Shown: piece by piece, positions 25,984 to 33,657 of the stretch
Layout: every line of letters begins with the position of its first letter
Numbering within the stretch: position 1 is the first letter of the stretch
Source of the DNA: Bradyrhizobium sp. CCGUVB4N
GTDB taxonomy: Bacteria; Pseudomonadota; Alphaproteobacteria; Rhizobiales; Xanthobacteraceae
Direction: 5' to 3'
Length of the DNA: 64,000 nt
Assembly (NCBI RefSeq): GCF_024199945.1
Contig: NZ_JANADP010000001.1
Span: 744,001-808,000 of the forward strand
Notes under the pieces: model-generated
What the model was told of the DNA's origin: nothing
Database searches by the model: none
Seen by the model: only the letters and a program-made list of their open reading frames with translations
Position numbers and translations under genes: made by a program

Positions 25984-26678
25984 TGACCGCTCTTCGGGTC
26001 GTTGCTTTGCTGATCGCGGCCTGCGTCGCCGCGACCGGTGCCGCGCATGCGCAGGATGCGACGACCCTGAAGAAGGAGATGATCGGGCAGTGGGAGCTCT
26101 CGACCACCGAGCGCAGCAAGACTTGCGTTGTCACGATCAAGGGCGATCCGGTGGCGCAGGGCTTCAAGCTGGAACTGGAGCCGGCGTGCAAGACGGCGCT
26201 GCCCTTCACCAAGGACATCGTGGCCTGGAGCATCAAGGGTCTCGGAGACATCGTCCGTCTGCAGGATGCAACCGGTGAGTCCGTGATCGACTTCACTGAG
26301 GTCGAGGCCGGCATCTTCGAGGGCCTGCGGCAGGGCGAGGGCGTCTACATTCTGCAGGACCTCGCCGCCGCGCGCTCGATGGCCAAGTCGATGGACCAGA
26401 TGATCGGCGACTGGGCCATGGTCCGCGGCAACGGCCAGCCGATCTGCGGATTGACGCTGACCAATACGGAAGCCGATCAGGACAATTTCCAGGTCTTCCT
26501 CAAGCCGAAATGCGACGCGGCGATCGCCCAGTTCAACCCGACGCAATGGCGGCTGGAGCGCGGCCAGATCATCCTGATGTCGAAATCCGGCGAGGTCTGG
26601 CAGTTCGAGGCCGACGACAATGCCCAATGGCGTCGGGTTCCCGATACGGCCGATCCCCTGATCATGCTGCGCCAATAG
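25983..26678 (+). CDS. Exported protein with two AprI/Inh-type beta-barrel domains
   Basis: A 231-residue protein with signal peptide (VVALLIAACVAATGAAHA-Q). Two related halves begin MIGQWELSTTERSKTCVVTI (about residue 34) and MIGDWAMVRGNGQPICGLTL (about 140), each with the conserved W and Cys of the metalloprotease inhibitor Inh/Omp19 fold. Single-domain relatives inhibit secreted metalloproteases or coat the outer membrane. The start overlaps the previous stop, so it is the last gene of the operon, an odd partner for a transporter. Confidence 0.8.
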   Translation: MTALRVVALLIAACVAATGAAHAQDATTLKKEMIGQWELSTTERSKTCVVTIKGDPVAQGFKLELEPACKTALPFTKDIVAWSIKGLGDIVRLQDATGESVIDFTEVEAGIFEGLRQGEGVYILQDLAAARSMAKSMDQMIGDWAMVRGNGQPICGLTLTNTEADQDNFQVFLKPKCDAAIAQFNPTQWRLERGQIILMSKSGEVWQFEADDNAQWRRVPDTADPLIMLRQ

Positions 26679-26730
26679 GCGCCCGTCCGTTCCTGTTTTT
26701 CTGCCCGGCAATTTTTCCTGCGCCCATGTC

Positions 26731-26793
26731 GATCCGGCCCCGGCCGGATCGTCATCCCAATAGCGAGCTGATCGCGCGGCCGAACCGGCCGCG
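26731..26793 (+). terminator. Two back-to-back perfect hairpins
   Basis: GATCCGGCC/GGCCGGATC (26731-26750, 9-bp stem) is followed by CGCGGCCG/CGGCCGCG (26775-26793, 8-bp stem). They lie between the Inh gene and the DGPF gene, just before the latter's SD. Neither has a T run, so ending the upstream operon or hiding the downstream RBS are both possible. Confidence 0.4.
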
Positions 26794-26816
26794 TCTCGCC
26801 TCAACAGGAGTTTTGC

Positions 26817-27224
26817 ATGCGCTTTATGTACATCGTCACCTCCAGCCAGCCGATGAGAGGCCCCAGCCCAGCGCTGATGGAGGCCATGCAGAAGATTTCC
26901 GAGCGGGAAATCAAGGCCGGCCGGATGATCGACAATGGCGGCCTGATGCCGCTTGCCACGGGCGCACGGGTGCGGATCGTCGACGGCGAGCTCAGCGTCA
27001 TCGACGGCCCCTTCATCGAGGCCAAGGAAGTGGTCGGTGGCTACGCCATTTTCGAGCTGCGCGACAAGGCCGAAGCCCTGGCCATGGCCAAGGAGTTCAT
27101 GCAGCTGCACCTCGATCACATGCCGGGCTGGGATGGCACCTGCGAATTGCGGGCCTTCGCCACGCCGGGGGTGGACGGGGCCTGCGAGGTCGATGCGAAG
27201 TCGGGCGTAGCCGCTCACGCCTAA
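26817..27224 (+). CDS. YciI-family DGPF-domain protein
   Basis: A 135-residue protein with the family motif VIDGPFIEAKEVVGGY (about residues 61-76) and a ferredoxin-like fold. The AGGAG SD before the ATG is strong. DGPF proteins are known to sit beside the ECF42 group of sigma factors, and the next gene is one. The biochemical role is unknown; a small-molecule binding or partner function in sigma control is often proposed. The palindromic repeat at 27248 separates it from the sigma gene. Confidence 0.9.
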   Translation: MRFMYIVTSSQPMRGPSPALMEAMQKISEREIKAGRMIDNGGLMPLATGARVRIVDGELSVIDGPFIEAKEVVGGYAIFELRDKAEALAMAKEFMQLHLDHMPGWDGTCELRAFATPGVDGACEVDAKSGVAAHA

Positions 27225-27247
27225 TGACGAGCATCGCGCGTTCCATA

Positions 27248-27334
27248 GCGTTTTCGAGCGAAGTGGGGACCGGTTCGCGCAAAGAAAACGCGTCAAAACA
27301 AGAAACGAGAGCCCCGTTCCGACCCAGTCGGAAC
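27248..27334. repeat. Interspersed repeat with terminal hairpin
   Basis: Positions 27248-27303 match 40177-40230 closely (GCGTTTTCG...GCGAAGTGG... ending GCGTCAAAACAA). The right part contains GTTCCGAC (27316-27323) and GTCGGAAC (27327-27334), an 8-bp hairpin, nested in GAGCC...GGCTC. It ends 23 bp before the sigma factor start. Confidence 0.75.
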
Positions 27335-27357
27335 GGAAAAGGCTCTGGTCGGCGGCG

Positions 27358-28638
27358 ATGACGGCCGCCGACATTGATCAAGCCGTCCGCGCCGCGATTC
27401 ACGCAACTTGGCGCGTCGTGCAGCCGCGGCTGATCGCGACGCTGTCGCGGATGCTGCGCGATGTGCCGCTTGCGGAAGAGCTGACCCAGGACGCGCTGGT
27501 TGCGGCGCTGGAAGCCTGGCCGGCCATCGGCGTGCCTGACAATCCCGGCGCCTGGCTCATGACGACCGCAAAGCGACGCGCGCTCGATCACTTGCGCCGC
27601 GGCAAGATGCTTGGCGAGAAGCAGGACATGCTGGCGCGCGACATGTTGCAGGAGCAGGAGATCGTGCCCGATTTCGACGCCGCGCTCGACGATGATATCG
27701 GCGATGAATTGTTGCGGCTGGTGTTCACCGCCTGTCATCCGATCCTGTCGCGCGAGGCACGCGCGGCGCTGGCGCTGCGGATGATCTGCGGGCTCACCAC
27801 CTCCGAGATCGCCCGCGCCTATCTGGTGCCAGAGGCCACCATCTCCCAGCGCATCGTCCGTGCCAAACGCACGCTGTCGAATTCCGGCCTCGCCTATGAG
27901 ACGCCCAGCGGCGAGGCTCTGTCGGAGCGTCTCGCCTCGGTGCTGGAGGTCGTCTACCTCATCTTCAACGAGGGCTATCTCGCGGCGCGCGGCGACGAAT
28001 GGCTGCGGCCGCAGCTCTGCGACGAGGCGCTGCGCATGGGCCGTGTGCTCGCCGGCCTCGCCCCGGACGAGCCCGAGGTTCACGGCCTCGTCGCCCTGAT
28101 GGATTTGAATGCCGCGCGGGCGCGCGCACGGACCGATGCAAGCGGCGACCCCATTCTTCTGATGGACCAGGATCGCGCGCTCTGGGATCGCTCGCAGATC
28201 CGTCGAGGCCTGCGGTCGCTCGAACGGGCCCGCGAGCTCGGCGGTGCGGGACGGTTTTATGCGCTTCAGGCCGCGATTGCGGCGTGTCACGCCACGGCGG
28301 AAACGGCTGCAGATACCGACTGGCGGCGCATCGCGCAGCTTTACGCCGAGCTGGCGTTTCTGGTGCGCTCGCCGATCATCGAGCTCAATCGCGCGGTCGC
28401 GGTCGGCATGGCCGAGGGACCGCAGGCCGGGCTCGACGTGCTGGACGGGATCGCAGGCGCACCGGCGCTGTCGGCCTATCATCATCTGCCGGCGGTTCGT
28501 GGTGATTTCCTGCAGAAGCTCGGACGGCGCGCAGAGGCGCGGCAGGCGTTCGAGGCCGCCGCGCATCTTGCGACCAACGCACGCGAACGCGCGCTGATGG
28601 AGCGCCGCGCCGCGGCGCTCGCAGGCGAGCAGCTTTAG
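27358..28638 (+). CDS. ECF sigma factor with long C-terminal extension (ECF42-like, DUF6596)
   Basis: A 426-residue protein. Sigma region 2 (AEELTQDALVAALEAWP, then WLMTTAKRRALDHLRR) and region 4 (TTSEIARAYLVPEATISQRI) fill the first ~185 residues. The remaining ~240 residues are a helical extension with EVVYLIFNEGYLAARGDEWLRP split across its start, as in ECF42-type factors whose C-terminal TPR-like domain is needed for activity. There is no anti-sigma gene; a DGPF gene precedes it, as known for this group. Its stop overlaps the convergent lysozyme-like gene. Confidence 0.92.
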   Translation: MTAADIDQAVRAAIHATWRVVQPRLIATLSRMLRDVPLAEELTQDALVAALEAWPAIGVPDNPGAWLMTTAKRRALDHLRRGKMLGEKQDMLARDMLQEQEIVPDFDAALDDDIGDELLRLVFTACHPILSREARAALALRMICGLTTSEIARAYLVPEATISQRIVRAKRTLSNSGLAYETPSGEALSERLASVLEVVYLIFNEGYLAARGDEWLRPQLCDEALRMGRVLAGLAPDEPEVHGLVALMDLNAARARARTDASGDPILLMDQDRALWDRSQIRRGLRSLERARELGGAGRFYALQAAIAACHATAETAADTDWRRIAQLYAELAFLVRSPIIELNRAVAVGMAEGPQAGLDVLDGIAGAPALSAYHHLPAVRGDFLQKLGRRAEARQAFEAAAHLATNARERALMERRAAALAGEQL

Positions 28639-30116
28639 GTCGTCGGCTTGGGCGGTGGCGCAGTGCCCTGCGCCCATTTCTCCATCTTGCCGAGCACGCC
28701 CCAGGCCGTCAGTGCCAGCGAGATGGGAAGCGCGAATTGGCTCAGGCCCGGCACCGCCGACGCAATCGTCCCGAACAATCCGGCCAGGCCTCCCGCATTG
28801 GGGCTTGCGGTCACGGCAGAGAGCAGCGCGGTAATGAGCGAGCCGCCAATTCCGAGCGCCGTCTTCTTGCCATCCAGCATTTTGCCGATGGTTTGGCCGA
28901 GCGCGCCATTGACCTGTCCGAGCACAGGCTTGTTGCTGAGCAAGGCGCTGAGCAGATCGACCACCTGTTTGAGCTGATCGGTCGAAGCGGGATTTGCTAT
29001 CGTCGGCGTGCCGGGAACGGTCTTGGTGATGAGAGAGAGGAGCTGTCCAAGCACATTGACCGTCGGGTTGGCCGCGGGAGTCGTACTTACTGGCGTTGTT
29101 GCTCCCGGCTGCAAGGCCTGCGTGAGGTTCTGCAACTGGTTGAGGATCTGGGATAGCTGGTTGGATGACCCTGCAGGCACTGTCCCTATCGGCGGGATCG
29201 CGATCGGCGTTGCACCGGTCGGGGTCGCTCCCGGCTGCAGAAGCTGTGCAAGGTTTTCCAGCCGCCCCAGAATCTGGGAGAGATCGATATTTGCCGTCCG
29301 GACCGGTTGCAGGCCGGCGCGCGTGATGGCGGCGATCGTGGTCCCGTCGAGCAGGCCGGTATCCTCGAGGGCGTGCTGTTGCTGGAATTGCGAGACCGCC
29401 GCCTTGGTCTTCGGTCCGCTGATGCCGTCTTCGTCGAGCGGTGGATTGGCGCCGAGCCTGTTGAGCGTCTGCTGCATCAGCAGCACCGACGACGCCACGT
29501 CCTCGTCCGGCTCGGAACGGGGGGCAATGGACGGGCTGTCGTCGATGGTGATCGAGGAATCCTGTGACATCATCGCATGCAGGACCACCGCGGTGCCGAG
29601 CTGCGTATCGACATGGCTCGGGTCGAAGACGTGGTCCGCGACGAACTTGCCGGCATTTGCCTCGGTTGGTCCGTAGAGGGTCGAGCCGCCGTAGAGATAG
29701 GGCGAGTTGACGCCCTTGGCGTGATAGCCGAGACCGTTGAAGCATTCGAGCCGGTACAGCGTACGCGCGATGCACCAGTCCTGCGTGCCGACGAAGTGCT
29801 GGATCCGCAGCGCGTCCACGGCGCCGTCGACGAACGAGGCGAACGGGCCGCGGCCCTTCGGAACGAGGCACGTCACGCGCTTCAGCGTTTCGCCGTTGCC
29901 GAGATAGGTGTCGAAATCGAAATTGGATTCGCGATAATGGCAGAGCGCGATGAAGTACCAGGGCACACCGGTCAGCCGCTCGATCTGCTGATAGGTCGCC
30001 TTGCCGTTGATCGCCTTGCGTGCCGTCGCGTTGGCCTCGCCAAGGCGGGCGGGCCGGATCTGGAGATTGGCCCAGTTCCTCTCATACCCGCTTTTCAGAC
30101 TCTCGTATGACACCAT
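28635..30116 (-). CDS. Lysozyme-like protein with peptidoglycan-binding domain and hydrophobic C-terminus
   Basis: A 493-residue protein. Residues ~15-200 resemble the COG5526 lysozyme family (LTGVPWYFIALCHYRESNFD, with the Glu a likely catalytic acid; then FNGLGYHAKGVNSPYLYGGS). Next is a PG_binding_1 domain (LLMQQTLNRLGA...GPKTKAAVSQFQ). A Pro/Thr/Gln linker holds two related units, LSQILGRLENLAQLLQPGAT and LSQILNQLQNLTQALQPGAT. A C-terminal hydrophobic helix (ALPISLALTAWGVLG) follows. No signal peptide is seen, so export would need another route, as for phage-type enzymes. The ATG at 30116 has GGGAGCGGGAG upstream. The stop overlaps the sigma gene stop by 3 nt. Confidence 0.82.
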   Translation of the reverse strand: MVSYESLKSGYERNWANLQIRPARLGEANATARKAINGKATYQQIERLTGVPWYFIALCHYRESNFDFDTYLGNGETLKRVTCLVPKGRGPFASFVDGAVDALRIQHFVGTQDWCIARTLYRLECFNGLGYHAKGVNSPYLYGGSTLYGPTEANAGKFVADHVFDPSHVDTQLGTAVVLHAMMSQDSSITIDDSPSIAPRSEPDEDVASSVLLMQQTLNRLGANPPLDEDGISGPKTKAAVSQFQQQHALEDTGLLDGTTIAAITRAGLQPVRTANIDLSQILGRLENLAQLLQPGATPTGATPIAIPPIGTVPAGSSNQLSQILNQLQNLTQALQPGATTPVSTTPAANPTVNVLGQLLSLITKTVPGTPTIANPASTDQLKQVVDLLSALLSNKPVLGQVNGALGQTIGKMLDGKKTALGIGGSLITALLSAVTASPNAGGLAGLFGTIASAVPGLSQFALPISLALTAWGVLGKMEKWAQGTAPPPKPTT

Positions 30117-30412
30117 CTCCCGCTCCCGCGAATTGTTAAAATTATCAGGTCGTTGTGCAATCAGGCGTGAGCCGCATGCCACTGCCGGCAGGCACGGGCT
30201 CTGGGTGTGGTTCGGCAAATGTGGCAGGCCATCGCCGGAGCGCATGTGAAATGGCTTACACGTGCAGCGCGAAAGGTTGCGGTCAAAGGACGCAACATCA
30301 GATCGGCGCACGCGCGCACGTCGCGGCGTGTCTTTCTTATCGCGCGGTCTGCTTGTTGCATAAAATTGTTTATGCAACCATGTGGAGAGTTCAACGTTGT
30401 CCGGGCCCTTCG

Positions 30413-30733
30413 ATGTTCAGAGCCGTCGTCATTGTCTTTCTCGCCTTTGCCTTGTCCGCCTGCGATGCCGTGGCCACGCTGAAGGACGGACTGCAGCAAG
30501 CCCAGGCGGTCGAGGCCGATCTCGAACAGTCGACCGGCGTCAAGCCGCGGGTCGGCTTCAACTGGCGCAACGGACGCCTCACATCAGTGACCGTCCTGTT
30601 CCCGAAGCTTGATGAAAGCAGGCCACTTGGTGATCTCGCAAGCCTGGTGCGCGCGGCGGTGACCAAGGAATTCAAGCAGACGCCGGACGCGATCGTGCTT
30701 TCCTTCGCCCTGGACAAGGGGCCTTCGGTCTGA
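30413..30733 (+). CDS. Small lipoprotein
   Basis: A 106-residue protein with a lipoprotein signal: hydrophobic AVVIVFLAFA then LSAC-D, so cysteine 17 should be lipidated. The mature part has a helix (LKDGLQQAQAVEADLEQS) and a small alpha/beta region. The frame is open far upstream, but only the ATG at 30413 gives a signal sequence. Asp after the Cys may, as in E. coli, favour the inner membrane. Function unknown. Confidence 0.75.
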   Translation: MFRAVVIVFLAFALSACDAVATLKDGLQQAQAVEADLEQSTGVKPRVGFNWRNGRLTSVTVLFPKLDESRPLGDLASLVRAAVTKEFKQTPDAIVLSFALDKGPSV

Positions 30734-30874
30734 GGCCGATCAGGATCCGTTGGTTGTCGCGACAGGCTGGCCCCGTGACGTAAAGGGCGGAAACAAGCTG
30801 GATTCACGCGATTATTCTGGCCCGGGATCGTCCCAAACGCTATGACTGGCCGCATCAGATGGGAGGATTCGGGA

Positions 30875-31180
30875 ATGCTTCGACGTCTTGGAATTGCAGC
30901 ATGTTTCGCGGTCGCGATGGCCATCCCGGTCCATGACGCGGTGGCGCAGGACGCTATCGGCGGCGCCATCCTCGGCGGCGTCGGCGGAGCGATCGTGGGC
31001 GGTGCGCTTGGTGGCGGCCGCGGCGCCGCCATCGGTGCCGTCGTCGGCGCCGGCACGGGGGCTGCGATCGCCTCCGAAGGCGAGCGTCGCCGGTCCGGCT
31101 ATTACGCCTATCAGCGCGGCTGCTACATGCAGCGCCCGGATGGCCGCTACGTCCCGGTCGATCCGAGATATTGCTACTGA
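30875..31180 (+). CDS. Glycine-zipper exported protein
   Basis: A 101-residue protein: signal peptide (IAACFAVAMAIPVHDAVA-Q), then a glycine zipper (GGAILGGVGGAIVGGALGG and more) and a short tail with two cysteines ending DPRYCY. The segment resembles the glycine-zipper domain of the SlyB/Pcp outer-membrane group. SD GGGAGG precedes the ATG at 30875. It is probably an envelope protein; no function is assigned. Confidence 0.8.
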   Translation: MLRRLGIAACFAVAMAIPVHDAVAQDAIGGAILGGVGGAIVGGALGGGRGAAIGAVVGAGTGAAIASEGERRRSGYYAYQRGCYMQRPDGRYVPVDPRYCY

Positions 31181-31185
31181 GCGGA

Positions 31186-31219
31186 CAGCGCCGGCGTCGT
31201 CTCGCACGCGCCGGCGCTG
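31186..31219. terminator. Bidirectional hairpin between convergent genes
   Basis: CAGCGCCGGCG (31186-31196) and CGCCGGCGCTG (31209-31219) form a perfect 11-bp stem. It lies 5 bp after the glycine-zipper stop and 18 bp from the end of the tautomerase gene. No T run is present on either side. Confidence 0.55.
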
Positions 31220-31237
31220 CCGTGTCTGCCCCTGCCG

Positions 31238-31663
31238 CTAGGCAGCGTTAGCCCGGCTGACGGCGTCGCCAAGCTCGGCATTGGTGTAGGCCTTGCCGCC
31301 GATGCCCCACAGGCCGTCCACCGCGTAGACCATGTTGACGAAAATCCGCTCCCGCGGATGACGGCCTTCCGCGGCCTTGAACGCGATGTCGGTGGCGTCT
31401 GCGATGAAGCCCGCCTTTTGCTCCGGGCTCGCCAGTGCGAAGGACGGGACCTTCAATTCGACCACGACGATGTCGTTCGACGTCCCGCCGGCGAACGACC
31501 GGCCTTTCGGGATCGTGCTGATCTCGCCGATCACGTTCGGCGTGATGAAGGCATTGCCCGCGAGATCATGGTGCCTGAGAAACGAGGCGGTCAGATCGGC
31601 GAACATGGTTTTCTCGGCGGTTGCACTGAAGATGCCATCCGTGGCGACGACGGTGATCGGCAT
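31238..31663 (-). CDS. Tautomerase-family protein
   Basis: A 141-residue protein beginning MPITVV, so proline 2 would be the catalytic N-terminal base after Met removal, as in 4-oxalocrotonate tautomerases. The length and later motif (RERIFVNMVYAVDGLWGIGGK) fit the longer single-chain members. AGGGAG lies 8 nt before the ATG at 31663, so the longer frame was rejected. It is divergent from a TetR regulator across a gap holding two strong palindromes, so it is likely repressed by that protein. Confidence 0.88.
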   Translation of the reverse strand: MPITVVATDGIFSATAEKTMFADLTASFLRHHDLAGNAFITPNVIGEISTIPKGRSFAGGTSNDIVVVELKVPSFALASPEQKAGFIADATDIAFKAAEGRHPRERIFVNMVYAVDGLWGIGGKAYTNAELGDAVSRANAA

Positions 31664-31731
31664 GACCAAAACTCCCTTCGTGGTGTGAGCGCCGCGAACG
31701 CCGGCTGCGATCGCGGCTTGCGATAATATTG

Positions 31732-31751
31732 CGATCGTTATATAACGATCG
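31732..31751. promoter_or_regulatory. Perfect 20-bp palindrome, probable TetR operator 1
   Basis: CGATCGTTATATAACGATCG reads the same on both strands. It shares ATAACGATCG with the second site at 31794-31807 and lies between the divergent tautomerase and TetR genes. Confidence 0.75.
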
Positions 31752-31793
31752 TGATTGCATTCGCACGACGAGGGCGGTGCCGTCAACATTAAA

Positions 31794-31807
31794 ATAACGA
31801 TCGTTAT
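31794..31807. promoter_or_regulatory. Perfect 14-bp palindrome, probable TetR operator 2
   Basis: ATAACGATCGTTAT ends 16 bp before the GTG start of the TetR gene, a position suited to autorepression. It is the same word as in operator 1, with the halves in the other order. Confidence 0.75.
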
Positions 31808-31823
31808 ATGACGAGGTGCGCTG

Positions 31824-32405
31824 GTGCGATACAAGTCCGGACACAAGGAAGAAGCCCGCGCGCGCATGGTGGCGGCCGCCGGCCGCGGTTTTCGTCGTCA
31901 GGGTTTTGGCGGCATCGGTGTCGACGGCCTTGCCAAGGAGGCCGAGGTGACCTCGGGCGCGTTCTACGGGCACTTCTCGTCCAAGGGCGAGGCGTTCAAG
32001 GCTGCGCTGGTGGCGGGCCTCGAAGAGCTGCGCCAGGGTGTCGAAGCCCTGCGGGCCGAGCACGGTGCCAAATGGGTCGCGGCATTCGTCGATTTCTATC
32101 TCGGGCAAAAGCGGGTCTGCGAGCTCGGTTCGAGCTGCGCCTTGCAGAGCCTGACGTCGGAGGTGCAGCGCGCAGACGTCGGAATCAAGACCGTGTTCGA
32201 GGCCGAGATCGAGGGCGTGGTGAGCGCGGTGGCCGACGGCCTGCCCGGTCGATCGTCCAAGGACAGACGCGCGCGCGCCTGGGCGCTGCTCTCGATCCTG
32301 TCCGGCGGTGTCACGATGGCAAGGGCGGTCGCCGACAAGGATGTCAGCGCGGCCATTGCCTCGGCGTGCCGCGCGGCTGCGCTCAAAGCCTGTGCCGAAA
32401 CCTGA
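31824..32405 (+). CDS. TetR/AcrR-family transcriptional regulator
   Basis: A 193-residue repressor. The N-terminal helix-turn-helix is IGVDGLAKEAEVTSGAFYGHF (about 35-55) in two parts, with the usual F-Y-x-H-F end; the C-terminal two thirds is the ligand and dimer domain. The start is GTG at 31824. Two perfect palindromes lie just upstream. It is divergent from a tautomerase gene, and a VOC protein gene follows 23 bp downstream, so all three may answer to one reactive metabolite. Confidence 0.9.
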   Translation: MRYKSGHKEEARARMVAAAGRGFRRQGFGGIGVDGLAKEAEVTSGAFYGHFSSKGEAFKAALVAGLEELRQGVEALRAEHGAKWVAAFVDFYLGQKRVCELGSSCALQSLTSEVQRADVGIKTVFEAEIEGVVSAVADGLPGRSSKDRRARAWALLSILSGGVTMARAVADKDVSAAIASACRAAALKACAET

Positions 32406-32428
32406 TCGACCGAAGGGGAGAGCCGCAG

Positions 32429-32812
32429 ATGCAGATGTCGAATTATCTCTTCTTCACAACCCAGTGCGAGCCGGCGCTCGCGTTCTATACCGCCTGCGGT
32501 CTCGGCGAGGTGACCGAGATCAAGCGCCACGGCGCCGCCGGGCCGATGCAGGGCAAGATCATGCACGCGAAATTCGAGGGACCGGGCATCCAGTTCTATG
32601 CATCCGACAATGACGATGCCGAGCCGATGCGCGGCTCGGCGCACCACCTGATGATGGACGACGCGCAGGAAACGACAGACCTGTTCGCGCGTCTCGCCGA
32701 AGGCGGTACCATCACCACGCCGCTCGGAATCCAGCCCTGGGGCTACTACGGCAAGCTCACCGATCGCTTCGGTGTGCAATGGATGCTGAACTGCACGCTG
32801 GCGCCCGAGTAG
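32429..32812 (+). CDS. VOC-superfamily protein (PhnB/glyoxalase-like)
   Basis: A 127-residue protein with the paired beta-alpha-beta units of the VOC fold (YLFFTTQCEPALAFYTACGL, later ...WGYYGKLTDRFGVQWMLN). The PhnB-type ending DRFGVQWMLN is typical. Metal ligands cannot be assigned with confidence. SD GGGGAG is 7 nt before the ATG at 32429. It follows the TetR gene and is probably co-transcribed. Confidence 0.85.
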   Translation: MQMSNYLFFTTQCEPALAFYTACGLGEVTEIKRHGAAGPMQGKIMHAKFEGPGIQFYASDNDDAEPMRGSAHHLMMDDAQETTDLFARLAEGGTITTPLGIQPWGYYGKLTDRFGVQWMLNCTLAPE

Positions 32813-32837
32813 GGCGAGAGCCTGGCTGCCGGCTTGA

Positions 32838-33629
32838 TCAATTTCGTCCGGCGGGCGCTTCCGGCATGATCTGGCGCAGCGGCTCCGGCGAGATCGAGAT
32901 CTGGCCGGTGAACGGACGATCATGCGCCGCGATCAGGAGCACCGAGGTAGCGACGCCGGTCGCGAACAGCGCAATCGCGATCGCCGATCCCAGTCGGTTG
33001 TCGCAATGAACGAAGCCGATCACCAGCAGCTCGCACAGGGCCTGGAGATACAGGCACCACCATTTCACCGCGTTGACCGAGGCCAGGCTGACGATGATCC
33101 GCTGTCGCCGCGCATCCAGCGCCTGCTCCAGCGCGGCGACGATCTCGTGCTGCGCGGTCGACTGACCCGTGCCCTGTGGCGTCATCGCGATGACGAGCTG
33201 CAAGGCCTCGGCGAGCGGAGGCGGCGTTGCCTTCAGCGAAGCCTCCTGATGCGCCATCATCGGCCATTCCACGGTGACGGCCTGATTGACATAGTCACGC
33301 ACAAGCCGGCTGAGCTTTGCTTCCTGTTCCGCCGGCAGGCCGGCGGCGAGCAGAACGACGCCGCGCAGTGCGCTGGCCTCGCGGCTCACCGCCGCGCCGG
33401 CGCGGTCGCTGTCACCCCAGACCTGCGCCGCAGTGAAGGCGACGAACAGGCCGAAGATGATGCCGAGCACGGGCAGCATGCCGGGCGAGATCGCCTTCAG
33501 CGCCTTCGCCCGCTCCTCCGTCGCCACCAGCGCGACGAAGCCGAACACCGCCGCCGCCAGCAGATAGGTGAAGCCGAAGATGACCAGCGCCATCAAGGGC
33601 ACGGGCAGATTGTGCAGCCAGTCGCTCAT
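32838..33629 (-). CDS. DUF4239 bestrophin-like membrane protein
   Basis: A 263-residue protein with two N-terminal helices (LMALVIFGFTYLLAAAVFGF and GMLPVLGIIFGLFVAFTAAQ), a soluble helical middle, and two C-terminal helices (LYLQALCELLVIGFVHC, IAIALFATGVATSVLLIAA). This layout and DRPFTGQISISPEPL match DUF4239, thought to be distantly related to bestrophin channels. It sits 28 bp from radC on the same strand. Role unknown. Confidence 0.82.
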   Translation of the reverse strand: MSDWLHNLPVPLMALVIFGFTYLLAAAVFGFVALVATEERAKALKAISPGMLPVLGIIFGLFVAFTAAQVWGDSDRAGAAVSREASALRGVVLLAAGLPAEQEAKLSRLVRDYVNQAVTVEWPMMAHQEASLKATPPPLAEALQLVIAMTPQGTGQSTAQHEIVAALEQALDARRQRIIVSLASVNAVKWWCLYLQALCELLVIGFVHCDNRLGSAIAIALFATGVATSVLLIAAHDRPFTGQISISPEPLRQIMPEAPAGRN

Positions 33630-33657
33630 GTCATCTCATCGCTTGCGTGAAGGTTTC

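Noticed and set aside
27097..29871. 924-codon open frame on the minus strand
   Set aside because: It runs antisense to the DGPF and sigma genes, has low-complexity Arg-rich sequence and no domain; it is an effect of high GC.
31732..31751. ModE box, because CGTTATATAACG resembles Mo-boxes
   Set aside because: The same ATAACGATCG word recurs at 31794 next to a TetR gene, which explains it better; no molybdenum gene is within 12 kb.
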